The notes beneath the pieces were generated by a model. That model searched no databases, was not told the origin of the DNA, and was given only the letters and a program-made list of their open reading frames with translations. Source: a virus. Taken from it: DNA of 28,333 bases. Shown one piece after another: positions 1-7,892 of the stretch (its first letter is position 1; each line of letters opens with the position of its first letter). The position numbers were made by a program, and so were the translations under genes. The DNA lies in IMG/VR virus record IMGVR_UViG_3300034152_000601, positions 1 to 28,333 of that record; one strand, written 5' to 3'.

Positions 1-935
1 ATCATCCTCAATATTTATTGACTAATGGTGGTAGACAATTAACCGGTGACTGGAATTTTGGTTCTTTTACCATTTCTGGCACCGGCGACATCTATTGTAA
101 TGATCTACATACCAGTAGCGGTAGTTTGTATTTAGGCAATCTACATTTAACATACTATAATAATGAATTTATTGTTCCAAGCCATATGTTTGTGGGCCAG
201 GATATGTTCTGTGAAAACTTGGTTAGTAGGGGAAATACGACCACTAGCGGTATAAAAGTTAGTATTGATGGCGACGCTGCATCTCCTGCTTATACATTTG
301 ATTCAAATTCAAGTACTGGCATGTATTATATTCCTGGTGACTATAAAGCCCTCGCATTTTCAATGGATGGCCAGGAAATAATGCAAATGGATAGATGGTT
401 TAACGTTGGCATTGGTATGAATAAAGATATTTATCGTACCAGACCGTTTGCTAATCTACATGTTTATGATAACGGGAGCGCCGAGATTAGAGTAGAAGGT
501 AGAGCTAATGGTCATGGTGATGCTAAAATTTATGCCATGTCTGGTAATAGTAGTTCATCTAAAGCTATACTTCAATTATCTAAGCATAGTGGAATGGCTG
601 GCGGTGGCGGTATTTATCTATATCATAAACAAGATGGTTCTCCATCTAAAACCTTTAACATTGGAACATCTACTTCAAATCATTATTTTAGAATATTGGA
701 GTTTGAAGAAGACCAAATAGGTTATATAGGAATCGGTGGCGTAGATAATCCGCAAGAACAACTTCATGTCAATGGTAATATTCAAGTTGACGGTGAAGTT
801 TATTGTGATAACGTTGTTCCAGCGAACGGAGTATCTGGCTGGTATGACGATGGGACTAATTTTAGAGTAACTGTAATAAATGGTATAATAACAGATATAG
901 GCCCAACAGTTTCAGGCGGATATTCGATGTCGTAA
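1..935 (+). CDS. Tail fibre protein, 3' part (5' end outside window)
   Basis: The reading frame is open from base 3, so the gene begins before the window; the TTG at 18 is only an in-frame Leu codon. The first visible residues, HPQYLLTNGGRQLTGDW, match the module DDH-QYLLADG-RALTGD seen in three other genes here, which marks this as a modular fibre. The rest is Gly/Ser/Asn-rich and probably beta-structured. Near the C-terminus is IGIGGVDNPQEQLHVNG, a variant of the NP-LHV-G signature frequent in phage fibres, and the chain ends in a short domain around GWYDDGTNFRVTVINGIITD. The role is presumably host attachment at the virion surface. I see no chaperone or enzyme motif. The class is certain; the receptor and the exact position in the virion are unknown. 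Confidence 0.8.
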   Translation, partial: HPQYLLTNGGRQLTGDWNFGSFTISGTGDIYCNDLHTSSGSLYLGNLHLTYYNNEFIVPSHMFVGQDMFCENLVSRGNTTTSGIKVSIDGDAASPAYTFDSNSSTGMYYIPGDYKALAFSMDGQEIMQMDRWFNVGIGMNKDIYRTRPFANLHVYDNGSAEIRVEGRANGHGDAKIYAMSGNSSSSKAILQLSKHSGMAGGGGIYLYHKQDGSPSKTFNIGTSTSNHYFRILEFEEDQIGYIGIGGVDNPQEQLHVNGNIQVDGEVYCDNVVPANGVSGWYDDGTNFRVTVINGIITDIGPTVSGGYSMS

Positions 936-941
936 TATAAC

Positions 942-1015
942 TGGGGCATCGTTCAATGGTAGGACAACCGGCTCTGACCCGGTCAATCCAGGTTCAAATC
1001 CTGGTGCCCCAGCCA
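942..1015 (+). tRNA. tRNA-Gln (anticodon CUG)
   Basis: The cloverleaf folds by eye. Acceptor stem TGGGGCA (942-948) pairs with TGCCCCA (1005-1011). The D arm is GTTC-AATGGTA-GGAC. The anticodon stem ACCGG/CCGGT encloses the loop CTCTGAC, giving anticodon CTG at 974-976. The T arm is CCAGG-TTCAAAT-CCTGG. Discriminator G1012 and an encoded CCA (1013-1015) follow. It lies alone between a fibre gene and a small membrane-protein gene. It would read CAG codons, which dominate in the capsid gene of this phage (7 of 9 Gln codons). Confidence 0.95.
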
Positions 1016-1027
1016 AGGAGTAAAATT

Positions 1028-1375
1028 ATGATTAAGTGGATTGGAATAGCAATAACTGCTCTAGGCATGATTGTAGGAGCGGTCTTTTTTCTCGAAGACA
1101 GATACGAAAACGAAAGTGATGCTGCTATAGTTAAAGTTGAAGTCGAGGAGATGAAGTCAGTAGATGCAGAACAGATAGAAACATTAAAATCTATGCAAAG
1201 GACTCAAGAAGCTTCAGAAAGATCTAGAGATTTGATGGCATTGGAATCATATCAAAATCAAAAATTTCTACTGCAAGAAAAGCTGAAAGAAGATCCTGAC
1301 AATAGTTTGTTGAAGGATAAAATAGAACGATTAACTGATTTGATAGAGAAGTTGGAAACAAAATTATATCAATAG
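1028..1375 (+). CDS. Small membrane-anchored coiled-coil protein
   Basis: The product is 115 residues. The ATG at 1028 is chosen because AAGGAG sits 7 bases upstream; a longer in-frame reading from 956 would run through the tRNA. Residues 4-22 are hydrophobic (IGIAITALGMIVGAVFFL after Lys3-Trp4) and form one membrane segment. Residues 25-115 are highly charged and helical with heptad character, ending in a predicted coiled coil (ERLTDLIEKLETKL). The topology, one N-terminal membrane segment and a long charged helix, resembles phage inner-membrane spanins or other small envelope proteins, but no lysis genes adjoin it. Function unknown. Confidence 0.75.
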   Translation: MIKWIGIAITALGMIVGAVFFLEDRYENESDAAIVKVEVEEMKSVDAEQIETLKSMQRTQEASERSRDLMALESYQNQKFLLQEKLKEDPDNSLLKDKIERLTDLIEKLETKLYQ

Positions 1376-1384
1376 GATTAAAAA

Positions 1385-1561
1385 ATGGATATAGATCACT
1401 TTATTTCCAAGTTCCTTGAAAAAAAGGCCGAGGAGCTAAAAGAATTCAAGGAAAAGTATTCAAAATTAAAAGGTAAAAGAAGTTATGCCGAGTGGGAAGA
1501 GGTTTACATGGTCTGGACAGAAGAAAATGAGACATTACAGATTCTTCTGAGCGACGACTAG
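1385..1561 (+). CDS. Short charged hypothetical protein (58 aa)
   Basis: The product begins MDIDHFISKFLEKKAEELKE and ends in ILLSDD. It is rich in Lys and Glu and almost entirely helical. It starts 9 bases after the previous stop with only a weak ribosome binding site (GATTA), so it may be translated by coupling to the gene before it. Coding is supported by the tight packing, the strand and a residue composition like its neighbours. I do not recognise a family. Confidence 0.6.
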   Translation: MDIDHFISKFLEKKAEELKEFKEKYSKLKGKRSYAEWEEVYMVWTEENETLQILLSDD

Positions 1562-1566
1562 ATTAT

Positions 1567-1587
1567 CTAACCACTGTTTGTAGAGGC
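1567..1587 (+). promoter_or_regulatory. Shared leader motif CTAACC-N8-TAGAGGC (copy A)
   Basis: This is one of three intergenic copies of CTAACC followed 14-16 bases later by TAGAGGC (others at 17516 and 19782). Each lies between a stop codon and the next ribosome binding site. CTA and TAG can pair as the base of a small stem-loop. The function is unknown. Confidence 0.35.
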
Positions 1588-1607
1588 ATAGTAAAAGGAG
1601 ATGGCAA

Positions 1608-1844
1608 ATGGTACGAAGAGCCGGATGGCATATGAAGGAAATTGAATTTTTAGCCGAGAATTATGCAATAATGACGATTAAGGAATTGCAAAAGGGTTTG
1701 GAAGATTTATTACCCGGGCGTAGAAGGTCGGCAGACTCAATAAACGCTAAAATAAAGCGCATGAAAGCCGAAGGAAAGATTGAAGGGCAGAAAGAACAAG
1801 ATGCTGTAAATCGATCTTTAGTACAACGGCGGAAAGATATATGA
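1608..1844 (+). CDS. Small SANT/Myb-like DNA-binding protein
   Basis: The product is 78 residues, with AAGGAG upstream of ATG 1608. Residues 6-58 read as a three-helix domain: W7 and the stretch HMKEIEFLAENYAIMTIKEL form the first helices, and LPGRRRSADSINAKIKRMKA forms a basic recognition helix. This spacing (Trp, acidic helix, Leu-rich helix, GR-S-xAI-xxKI-xRL) is typical of SANT/Myb-like phage DNA-binding proteins. It probably regulates transcription or marks phage DNA; the target is unknown. Its stop overlaps the start of the next gene (ATGA), so the two are translationally coupled. Confidence 0.7.
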   Translation: MVRRAGWHMKEIEFLAENYAIMTIKELQKGLEDLLPGRRRSADSINAKIKRMKAEGKIEGQKEQDAVNRSLVQRRKDI

Positions 1845-2101
1845 ACAATGTAAATAACAAGGGCCCAAGTCTTTGTAAAAATTGTAAATATCGCTTTAGA
1901 AGGGTATTTATCCCCCTAGATCCCGATGATTATGTAGATGAAGACGGGGATTCAATTCTGAGGGGAGAGGATAATATTATCATTACAAATGTGTGTTTAT
2001 TATCAGGAATGGATATCGACAGAGAGGTTACAGTAGAATGTAATCATTTCAAGGAAAAGATAGACGAAAAAGATACCGTTCCTTTTTTTAAGCATTTATA
2101 A
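1841..2101 (+). CDS. Small Cys-rich, possibly zinc-binding protein
   Basis: The product is 86 residues. ATG 1841 overlaps the preceding stop. There are four cysteines: CKNC at residues 12-15, then one in TNVCLLSG (about 52) and one in VECNHF (about 67), with His68-69 nearby. The CxxC-and-late-CNHF pattern is seen in short phage proteins of unknown role and suggests a structural zinc site. The middle is acidic (LDPDDYVDEDGD). It sits between two DNA-binding protein genes, so a regulatory role is possible but not shown. Confidence 0.7.
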   Translation: MNNVNNKGPSLCKNCKYRFRRVFIPLDPDDYVDEDGDSILRGEDNIIITNVCLLSGMDIDREVTVECNHFKEKIDEKDTVPFFKHL

Positions 2102-2113
2102 GGATGGGAAACT

Positions 2114-2737
2114 ATGAATTTTAACGGCGGATTTTTAAAGGTTCCTATTGCTGTGATGGACAGCAATTATTACAAGTACATATTGAACGATACCGACAAA
2201 AACATTTTACAGCATTTATGGAGTAACGTTTCTATCGGGTCTAGTAAATATTATCAAAACGGATTATTAGTTGCCAATATTAAAGAACAGACGCTTTTAG
2301 AAAAAACTGGGGAAACATACCCGACCCTTCTTCGGCGATTGAAACGGCTCGATTCTCTTGGCGTTATAATTAAAAAGCGGCATAAAGTTAAGCATAACAG
2401 ATATTTAGTGGGTTTCAGAGCCAAGGAAAATGAGCGTCTATATTTATTATACCATCTTATCAATGAATACGAAGAGATTTTAAAGCGAAATGTCGCAAAC
2501 CAAATGGATGAATTTACTAAAAAATGGCAAACCCCTTCTATAAAAGACGTTTCATCCTTTAAAATGGACGGAAACTATAGAAAATTTATAATGGCTTATT
2601 TCGATAGGCCCGTAGAATTAATAAACAAAAGGGTAAAGGACGGCAAAACAATCTTCGAAATACTTTTCAACCGAAAAGATGTTTACAGGCATCCACTTCC
2701 ACGTCTACGAGAATTAGATTTTGAGGGATCAAAATGA
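2114..2737 (+). CDS. Winged-helix DNA-binding protein (replication initiator or regulator candidate)
   Basis: The product is 207 residues. Residues about 25-100 form a winged-helix domain: DTDKNILQHLWSNV as an early helix, EQTLLEKTGETYPTLLRRL as helix-turn-helix with a recognition helix, and LGVIIKKRHKVKHNRYLVGF as the wing. Residues about 105-207 are charged and helical (ENERLYLLYHLINEYEEIL) with a second basic region near the end. The layout resembles Rep/replisome-organiser proteins and phage repressors. Its last codons lie inside the first of three palindromic repeats spaced 22-23 bp, an arrangement typical of a DNA-binding protein next to its own sites. Whether it starts replication or represses transcription cannot be decided here. 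Confidence 0.7.
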   Translation: MNFNGGFLKVPIAVMDSNYYKYILNDTDKNILQHLWSNVSIGSSKYYQNGLLVANIKEQTLLEKTGETYPTLLRRLKRLDSLGVIIKKRHKVKHNRYLVGFRAKENERLYLLYHLINEYEEILKRNVANQMDEFTKKWQTPSIKDVSSFKMDGNYRKFIMAYFDRPVELINKRVKDGKTIFEILFNRKDVYRHPLPRLRELDFEGSK

Positions 2738-2784
2738 TCCCCTAAAGGGATCAAAATGATAGATTTTCGTAGATCAAATTGATC
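2724..2784 (+). repeat. Three tandem palindromes GATCAAAWTGATC (iteron or operator array)
   Basis: Copy 1 (2725-2741) is a perfect inverted repeat, GGGATCA-AAA-TGATCCC. Copy 2 (2749-2761) repeats AGGGATCAAAATGAT exactly, 22 bases on. Copy 3 (2772-2784) is GATCAAATTGATC, 23 bases further. All three lie on about the same helix face. Copy 1 covers the last codons and stop of the winged-helix gene. Confidence 0.75.
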
Positions 2785-2923
2785 GATTACATATTTATAG
2801 ATATTGTGTTTATAAGATCTTAGTTTATAGGATCGCTTCGCGATGCTATGCTGAATCAAAGGAAATTTTTTAGCTGAGTAGTGGTTTAACAGATTTAAGA
2901 TTTTTCTTTGGAGGAGTAAATTA
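2785..2923 (+). other. AT-rich non-coding gap with small hairpins
   Basis: This stretch has no credible gene. It is very AT-rich from 2785 to 2830, contains the palindrome AAGATCTT (2814-2821), and then a perfect hairpin ATCGC-TTC-GCGAT (2832-2844). A weak sigma70-like pair, TTGTGT (2804-2809) and TATAGG (2826-2831) with 16 bases between, might promote the downstream fibre genes. With the palindromes before it, the layout would also fit an unwinding region of a replication origin. Confidence 0.4.
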
Positions 2924-3199
2924 ATGCCAATAATTTTGACAAGGCCAGGTGGAATAGAGGCTGAATCTAGTCTCGACACTTCCAAATTCGTTTTTAACCA
3001 ACATTTGAATACTGTTAGTGGAACCCAAGTTTTTTCCCTGCCGGATAGCCCAGTCTCCGGCACAGTTCAAATTTATGTAAACGGTTTATTACAAGAACCG
3101 GGGCCCGGAAAAGACTATGCGATTTCAGGACAGACCATTAGTTTTACAGCTGCTTTAGAAATTGACGATATATTACTTGCAAGTTATATTAAACAATAA
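2924..3199 (+). CDS. Small fibre-tip-like protein (stand-alone module)
   Basis: The product is 91 residues, with GGAGGAG upstream. Residues about 45-91 (GTVQIYVNGLLQEPGPGKDY, then ISGQTISFTAALEIDDIL) match the C-terminal 50 residues of the giant fibre that follows (LQVYLNGLLQEKGVDYTHNS, then TTVSFAVAPLLNDILI). The shared pattern is Y-NGLLQ-pG-DY--sg-tisF--a---DDIl--Y. The domain appears in phage structural proteins as a small beta domain. A stand-alone copy placed before the fibre gene could be a separate tip, an adaptor or a recombination remnant that is still translated. Confidence 0.75.
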   Translation: MPIILTRPGGIEAESSLDTSKFVFNQHLNTVSGTQVFSLPDSPVSGTVQIYVNGLLQEPGPGKDYAISGQTISFTAALEIDDILLASYIKQ

Positions 3200-3251
3200 T
3201 TACCAGCATTTAGCATTAAACAAAATATGAAGGAGGAGGTAATCCTAAAAA

Positions 3252-6200
3252 ATGGCTCTTAACACTTCAATTAGAGGCGCGCAAATTAAAGAGGCTTTTG
3301 CTGGTGATGGATTAACTATATCCGGCGGTGTTATGTGGGTCAACGTCGACGATTCGTCCATTGAAATAACCGCTGACGTTTTAAATGTTAAGTCTGGCGG
3401 TATTACCAATGACATGCTGGCTGGCTCAATCGGCGACGATAAATTAGCGGGTACTTATATTTACGCTGATGGAACGAGGCCGTTTACCGGTACGGTTAGC
3501 GGTGTTACGCCGACTGAAGATGCGCATCTAGCTACTAAGGCATATGTAGATGCTTTCATTGATGAAAGTGAGTTGGCTACCCTTAGTGGCGCGATCGTTA
3601 CTTATCTTACTAGCTCTGGCGTAATAGACCATGGGGATTTAATTGGTCTATCCGATGACGACCACACACAATATTTGCTTGCTGACGGTACAAGGGCGCT
3701 GTCAGGAGATTTAAATCCTAATGCTTCTGGCACAGTCGATCTTGGTTCAGCTACATATCCTTACGCCGAAGTCCATGTAGATAATTTGGATTTTTATTCA
3801 TTACCTACGTCGGATGGTGGCACTCTCGGTACCAGAGTAACTGGTAATGTAGCGGACGCTACCGCTGTTGGACAAGCACTTTATTTGAATGGCAGTGGCC
3901 AATGGGCTTTGGCTAAAGCTGACGCAGCAGCTACTATGCCCGCTACTGCTATTAGTACGGTGAGTGGAACTGGTTCTCAGAAAGTTCTTACTCATGGATT
4001 TATTAGAAATGACGCATGGAATTGGACTCCTGGGGGAGATATTTACGTATCGTCAGCTACAGCTGGCGCATTGACACAGACTACAGTAACTGGGACTGGG
4101 GATCAGGTTCAAGTAGTTGGTTTTGCTGTAAGTGCTTACGTTATGTATTTTGATCCTGACTATACTTTGATTGAACTAGGGGATCCCCCATACTACACAA
4201 AGAGCGAAGTAGATACTTTAATTTCTGGTACTAATGAATTTACGGAATTGACCGATACTCCAGCAGCTTATGCTGGCAATGATAACAGACTATTGAGAGT
4301 TAATGGTACTCCCGATGCAGTTATTTTTGAAGACGGGTTAACATATGATGAATCAACTCTTACTGTTGACGGTGATATTTTGCCCGCGAGCTCTGGAACT
4401 AAAGATATTGGTTCTGCTGCTATGCCTTATGCGGAAGGTCATTTTGATGATGTGTACATTAAAGGAAGTACGCTATACATAGGTGACAGTGTTATTACTC
4501 ATGACGGAACAAATCTGTTCTTAGATGACGGATTTGATATTGGTGGGCATATAGCTGTTGGTGCTGATGCTTCGGTAGATTTAGGTGCTGGACCCACATA
4601 TCAGATTATGGCCGCTTTTGATGAAACATTTGGAGCCGGTGTCCTTGGCGGTTATGGTGTATATGTAAATATCGATGGTACGGCTAATAATGCTAGTGCT
4701 ACTTTAAGGGGCGGTTATTTTGGTGCTACTCAAACCGCCGGGGGCATCTATGACTATATATACGGTGTACATGTTTTGGGTGCGTCTGATACTGATGGTG
4801 CCGCTGTTTCTGGTATTAAAGGGGGGCAGTTAGCCGCATCTCTTAGTGGGAACAATACTACAATTACTAATATGATCGGCGTAGATGGGGCATCCACAAC
4901 AGCTTTTAGTATGTCTAACGCTGTTGTTACTAATATGATAGGTGGACAATTTCAGATACTTACAGATGGAAGCGGTGACGTTGATATAGCCAATGGGTAT
5001 GGTGTAAAAATTATGGCACCAGGATATAATCCAACTGGTACTGTAACCAATCTATATGGTCTTTATGTGGCTGATCATTCAGGATCTAATTTTACTAATA
5101 AATATAATATTTATTCTGCTGGTATCAGCGGTTCGAACTATATTGAAGGAAATTTAACTGTTAGTGGCACAATTATTAATACTAATATTTTAGAACAAGG
5201 TAAAAGAGGATCCGATGACAGTGTTTTTTATATTGGAACTGACGCTCTTTTAACTAGGCGTACAGTTGGCACTGGTTTGCAGAATATGGCGATTGGTTAC
5301 CAGGCTGGATATAGTATTGGTACTGGCGGTACTGGATCAGGGCAGTTTAATACTATTATGGGCTACCAAGCGTATTATTATGGGAATGCAGCTGATAACG
5401 TAATAATAGGATATAAAGCTGGCTACGGCACTTCGGGAGCCGCTGGCACTGGTAGTAACGTAGTTATAGGAGCCGCTGCCGCATATAATCTTAATGATGG
5501 AGATTTTAATACGGCAGTGGGACGCGTTGCCGCAGGCGCAATTACCGATGGTGAAAATAACGCTAATTTTGGGTATAGCTCAGGATATCATAATAAAGTA
5601 GGATTTTATAATACTACTTTAGGCGCTCAGGCTGGACATGGTAATATGAATAATAGTTATAGCAATAACGTTTTTGTAGGATATAGAAGTGCGTACGAAG
5701 TAACCACTGGTGGAGATAACACAATTATTGGTTTTGAAGCGGGTTATAATGTAGCCACCGGTTCTGGTAATGTATTTCTTGGACACAGGGCTGGGTATAA
5801 TGAAAACGGATCTGCCAAGCTTTATATTGATAATACTAATACTAGCTCACCCCTGATTTATGGTGAATTTGATAATAATTTAGTTAAAATTAGGGGAGAT
5901 ATACTGCCTTCTACTTCTGGAACTTACGATATCGGTTCCGCTGCTATGCCTTACGCGGAAGGACATTTTGATGATCTATATGTAAAGGGAAGCACTTTTT
6001 ATCTAGGTGATGTTGATTTTACGGAATCTGGTGGAATCGCTACTATTGGAAATTCGTATGGAAATGGCGTTAGAATATTTGCTAACGCAACGAAAGTATT
6101 TGATGCTACCTACACATCTCAAACCCTTGGTGTTGCAGCTGATGACAGAATTGAAGTAAATCAAAGCAGTAATTATATTAGAGCATATTCGGATGCTTAT

Positions 6201-7838
6201 ACGTTTTACGATCTTTCTGAAAACTCTGTTTGTTTGAGTATGAGTCAAACTAATGTTAATTTGAGAGCCCAGGGTACTACTGAGGCTCTGATTACTTCCG
6301 ATGGACTTACATTAAAAACTGGAGCTTCAGTTAATGAATTTTCAATTGATGGTACATTAGGTGGAAATTCAGATGACGCGGTTCCAACCGAAAAAGCTGT
6401 TAAGACTTATGTTGACACGGTTTCCGGTTCACTACAGACCGACATTATTTGGGAAATTGTTGATACTCCTACCACTCAGATTAGACCTAAAGTTGAACAT
6501 CTGAGCAAGGCTATTTACACCGAAGGTAATGTAACCATTGGTGGAGATCTTACTGTAACTGGTACACTATTTTATGCGGATGTTGAAACAGTTCAGGTCC
6601 AAGATAACATCATGCATATTAACTACGGTGAGTCTGGCGCTGGTGTAACTGCTGGCGAAGCTGGTATGCAGGTTGATCGTGGTAGCGAAACTGACTATTT
6701 CTTCATATTTGATGAAGGAACTGACACTTTCCGTGTTGGTGTATCTGGTACTCAAAATGATTTCAATACAGCGGAACTTCAGCCTGTTGCAACTCGTGAA
6801 GACGTTCCGATAGATCATAGAGTAGGCTGGTGGGATGCTCCTAATTACACTTTTAGAACTCATGGCGACACTTATATTACGGTTAATAGTGGTACTGACA
6901 CTATTGTATTAGCTGCTAGTGACACCACTGAGATGACCGTTAATACCGATGGTATGTCATTGAAGTCTGGTGCCTCGGTTAATGAAATAGTGACAAGCAT
7001 GAGTTCTGCCGCAACTGACGACCAGTTGGCTACCGCTCAGGCGATTTATGAATACGTTAACACTGTATCTGGTGCTATGGTTCATAATGAACTTGAAGGA
7101 TTGCAAGGCGGCGGTGGAGGAAATTATTATCACTTGGATGAAACTGATTATACAGTATTGTCTGCTATTACATCAACAGATGTAAGTCAGTGGGATACTG
7201 CCTATAGTCATAGTCAGATTACTACTGGTAATCCCCACAGCATAGATTATGCGGATGTTGGCGCTATTGAGGATGCAGCTGATACGGTTAAAGATACCCA
7301 CATTGATTGGGGTTCTGGAGCTGGTCAGGTTGATTTGGATGATGTGCCTGACGGGACTAGTTATGAAAGAGTAGCTGCAAGTCAGTTGGAAAGTGGTATT
7401 TACATAGACGCTACTACCGCTGTTAAGGGTATTGCTTCGTTTGATGATGGAGACTTCACAGTAACAAGCGGCGCTGTATCAATCAAGACCGATGGAGTAG
7501 ATGAGGATCAAATTAATATCGCTAATGCTCCTGAGGACGGTTATTACTTGAAATATACGGCAGCTAGTGGTATGGTATGGACTGACGTATCTGTTGAGGG
7601 TGTTCTTGAAAGTGATTACGCAATGGAGAATGAATCTGGAAATTGTGATGGTGGTACTACAGATTTCACCATTGACAATGCTCCGGTCGATAATTCACTT
7701 CAAGTTTATCTAAATGGTTTGCTACAAGAGAAGGGAGTAGATTATACTCATAATTCTGGTACTACTACTGTAAGCTTTGCTGTAGCACCATTGCTTAATG
7801 ATATTTTGATAATACATTATGTGAAGGCATCTTCATAA
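3252..7838 (+). CDS. Giant modular tail fibre / adhesin (1528 aa)
   Basis: The very strong AGGAGGAGG precedes ATG 3252. The order of modules is as follows. The N-terminal region contains TPTEDAHLATKAYVDAF. Residues about 125-153 carry DHGDLIGLSDDDHTQYLLAD. Residues about 226-310 hold a module around AWNWTPGGDIYVSSA. Two copies of DIGSAAMPYAEGHFDD lie 508 residues apart (about 385 and 893). Residues about 675-855 hold around ten repeats of the type N-xIGyxAGY, as in YadA-type adhesin heads, closing with AKLYIDNTNTSSPLIYGEFD. Residues about 1110-1200 match the common fibre element VQDNIMHINYGESGAGVTAG. The last 50 residues are the YLNGLLQ tip module. It is almost certainly a trimeric, fibrous virion protein binding the host surface; the receptor is unknown. 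A hairpin follows the stop. Confidence 0.85.
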   Translation: MALNTSIRGAQIKEAFAGDGLTISGGVMWVNVDDSSIEITADVLNVKSGGITNDMLAGSIGDDKLAGTYIYADGTRPFTGTVSGVTPTEDAHLATKAYVDAFIDESELATLSGAIVTYLTSSGVIDHGDLIGLSDDDHTQYLLADGTRALSGDLNPNASGTVDLGSATYPYAEVHVDNLDFYSLPTSDGGTLGTRVTGNVADATAVGQALYLNGSGQWALAKADAAATMPATAISTVSGTGSQKVLTHGFIRNDAWNWTPGGDIYVSSATAGALTQTTVTGTGDQVQVVGFAVSAYVMYFDPDYTLIELGDPPYYTKSEVDTLISGTNEFTELTDTPAAYAGNDNRLLRVNGTPDAVIFEDGLTYDESTLTVDGDILPASSGTKDIGSAAMPYAEGHFDDVYIKGSTLYIGDSVITHDGTNLFLDDGFDIGGHIAVGADASVDLGAGPTYQIMAAFDETFGAGVLGGYGVYVNIDGTANNASATLRGGYFGATQTAGGIYDYIYGVHVLGASDTDGAAVSGIKGGQLAASLSGNNTTITNMIGVDGASTTAFSMSNAVVTNMIGGQFQILTDGSGDVDIANGYGVKIMAPGYNPTGTVTNLYGLYVADHSGSNFTNKYNIYSAGISGSNYIEGNLTVSGTIINTNILEQGKRGSDDSVFYIGTDALLTRRTVGTGLQNMAIGYQAGYSIGTGGTGSGQFNTIMGYQAYYYGNAADNVIIGYKAGYGTSGAAGTGSNVVIGAAAAYNLNDGDFNTAVGRVAAGAITDGENNANFGYSSGYHNKVGFYNTTLGAQAGHGNMNNSYSNNVFVGYRSAYEVTTGGDNTIIGFEAGYNVATGSGNVFLGHRAGYNENGSAKLYIDNTNTSSPLIYGEFDNNLVKIRGDILPSTSGTYDIGSAAMPYAEGHFDDLYVKGSTFYLGDVDFTESGGIATIGNSYGNGVRIFANATKVFDATYTSQTLGVAADDRIEVNQSSNYIRAYSDAYTFYDLSENSVCLSMSQTNVNLRAQGTTEALITSDGLTLKTGASVNEFSIDGTLGGNSDDAVPTEKAVKTYVDTVSGSLQTDIIWEIVDTPTTQIRPKVEHLSKAIYTEGNVTIGGDLTVTGTLFYADVETVQVQDNIMHINYGESGAGVTAGEAGMQVDRGSETDYFFIFDEGTDTFRVGVSGTQNDFNTAELQPVATREDVPIDHRVGWWDAPNYTFRTHGDTYITVNSGTDTIVLAASDTTEMTVNTDGMSLKSGASVNEIVTSMSSAATDDQLATAQAIYEYVNTVSGAMVHNELEGLQGGGGGNYYHLDETDYTVLSAITSTDVSQWDTAYSHSQITTGNPHSIDYADVGAIEDAADTVKDTHIDWGSGAGQVDLDDVPDGTSYERVAASQLESGIYIDATTAVKGIASFDDGDFTVTSGAVSIKTDGVDEDQINIANAPEDGYYLKYTAASGMVWTDVSVEGVLESDYAMENESGNCDGGTTDFTIDNAPVDNSLQVYLNGLLQEKGVDYTHNSGTTTVSFAVAPLLNDILIIHYVKASS
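4374..4486 (+). repeat. In-frame repeat inside the giant fibre (copy 1 of 2)
   Basis: This 113-base block recurs at 5898-6010, exactly 1524 bases (508 codons) later. The most conserved part encodes DIGSAAMPYAEGHFDD. Third positions differ in many codons while the protein is nearly the same, so the duplication is old and kept by selection on the protein. A diverged third relative (DLGSATYPYAEVHVDN) lies near 3740. Confidence 0.8.
5898..6010 (+). repeat. In-frame repeat inside the giant fibre (copy 2 of 2)
   Basis: This is the second copy of the block at 4374-4486. The two copies flank the pectin-like and YadA-like repeat region, so recombination between them could delete or swap that whole segment in frame. 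Confidence 0.8.
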
Positions 7839-7848
7839 TAATATAAAA

Positions 7849-7871
7849 GGGGCGGGATTTATTCCCGCCTC
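7849..7871 (+). terminator. GC-rich hairpin after the giant fibre gene
   Basis: GGGGCGGGA (7849-7857), loop TTTAT, TCCCGCCTC (7863-7871): nine pairs including one G-U. It starts 10 bases after the stop. On the + strand it is followed by TAAACAATT, not a U-run, so it may be an mRNA-stabilising or processing hairpin or a weak terminator. The minus strand would have a TTTTATA tail, but no gene runs that way. Confidence 0.5.
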
Positions 7872-7892
7872 TAAACAATTGAGGTGTTGTAT

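Noticed and set aside
956-1027. Longer start for the membrane-protein gene, through the tRNA
   Set aside because: The extension translates tRNA sequence, and a proper ribosome binding site lies before ATG 1028.
2683-3063. 126-residue minus-strand reading frame across the palindrome array
   Set aside because: It overlaps two + strand genes, has no ribosome binding site and its composition looks like an antisense shadow; every credible gene here is on the + strand.
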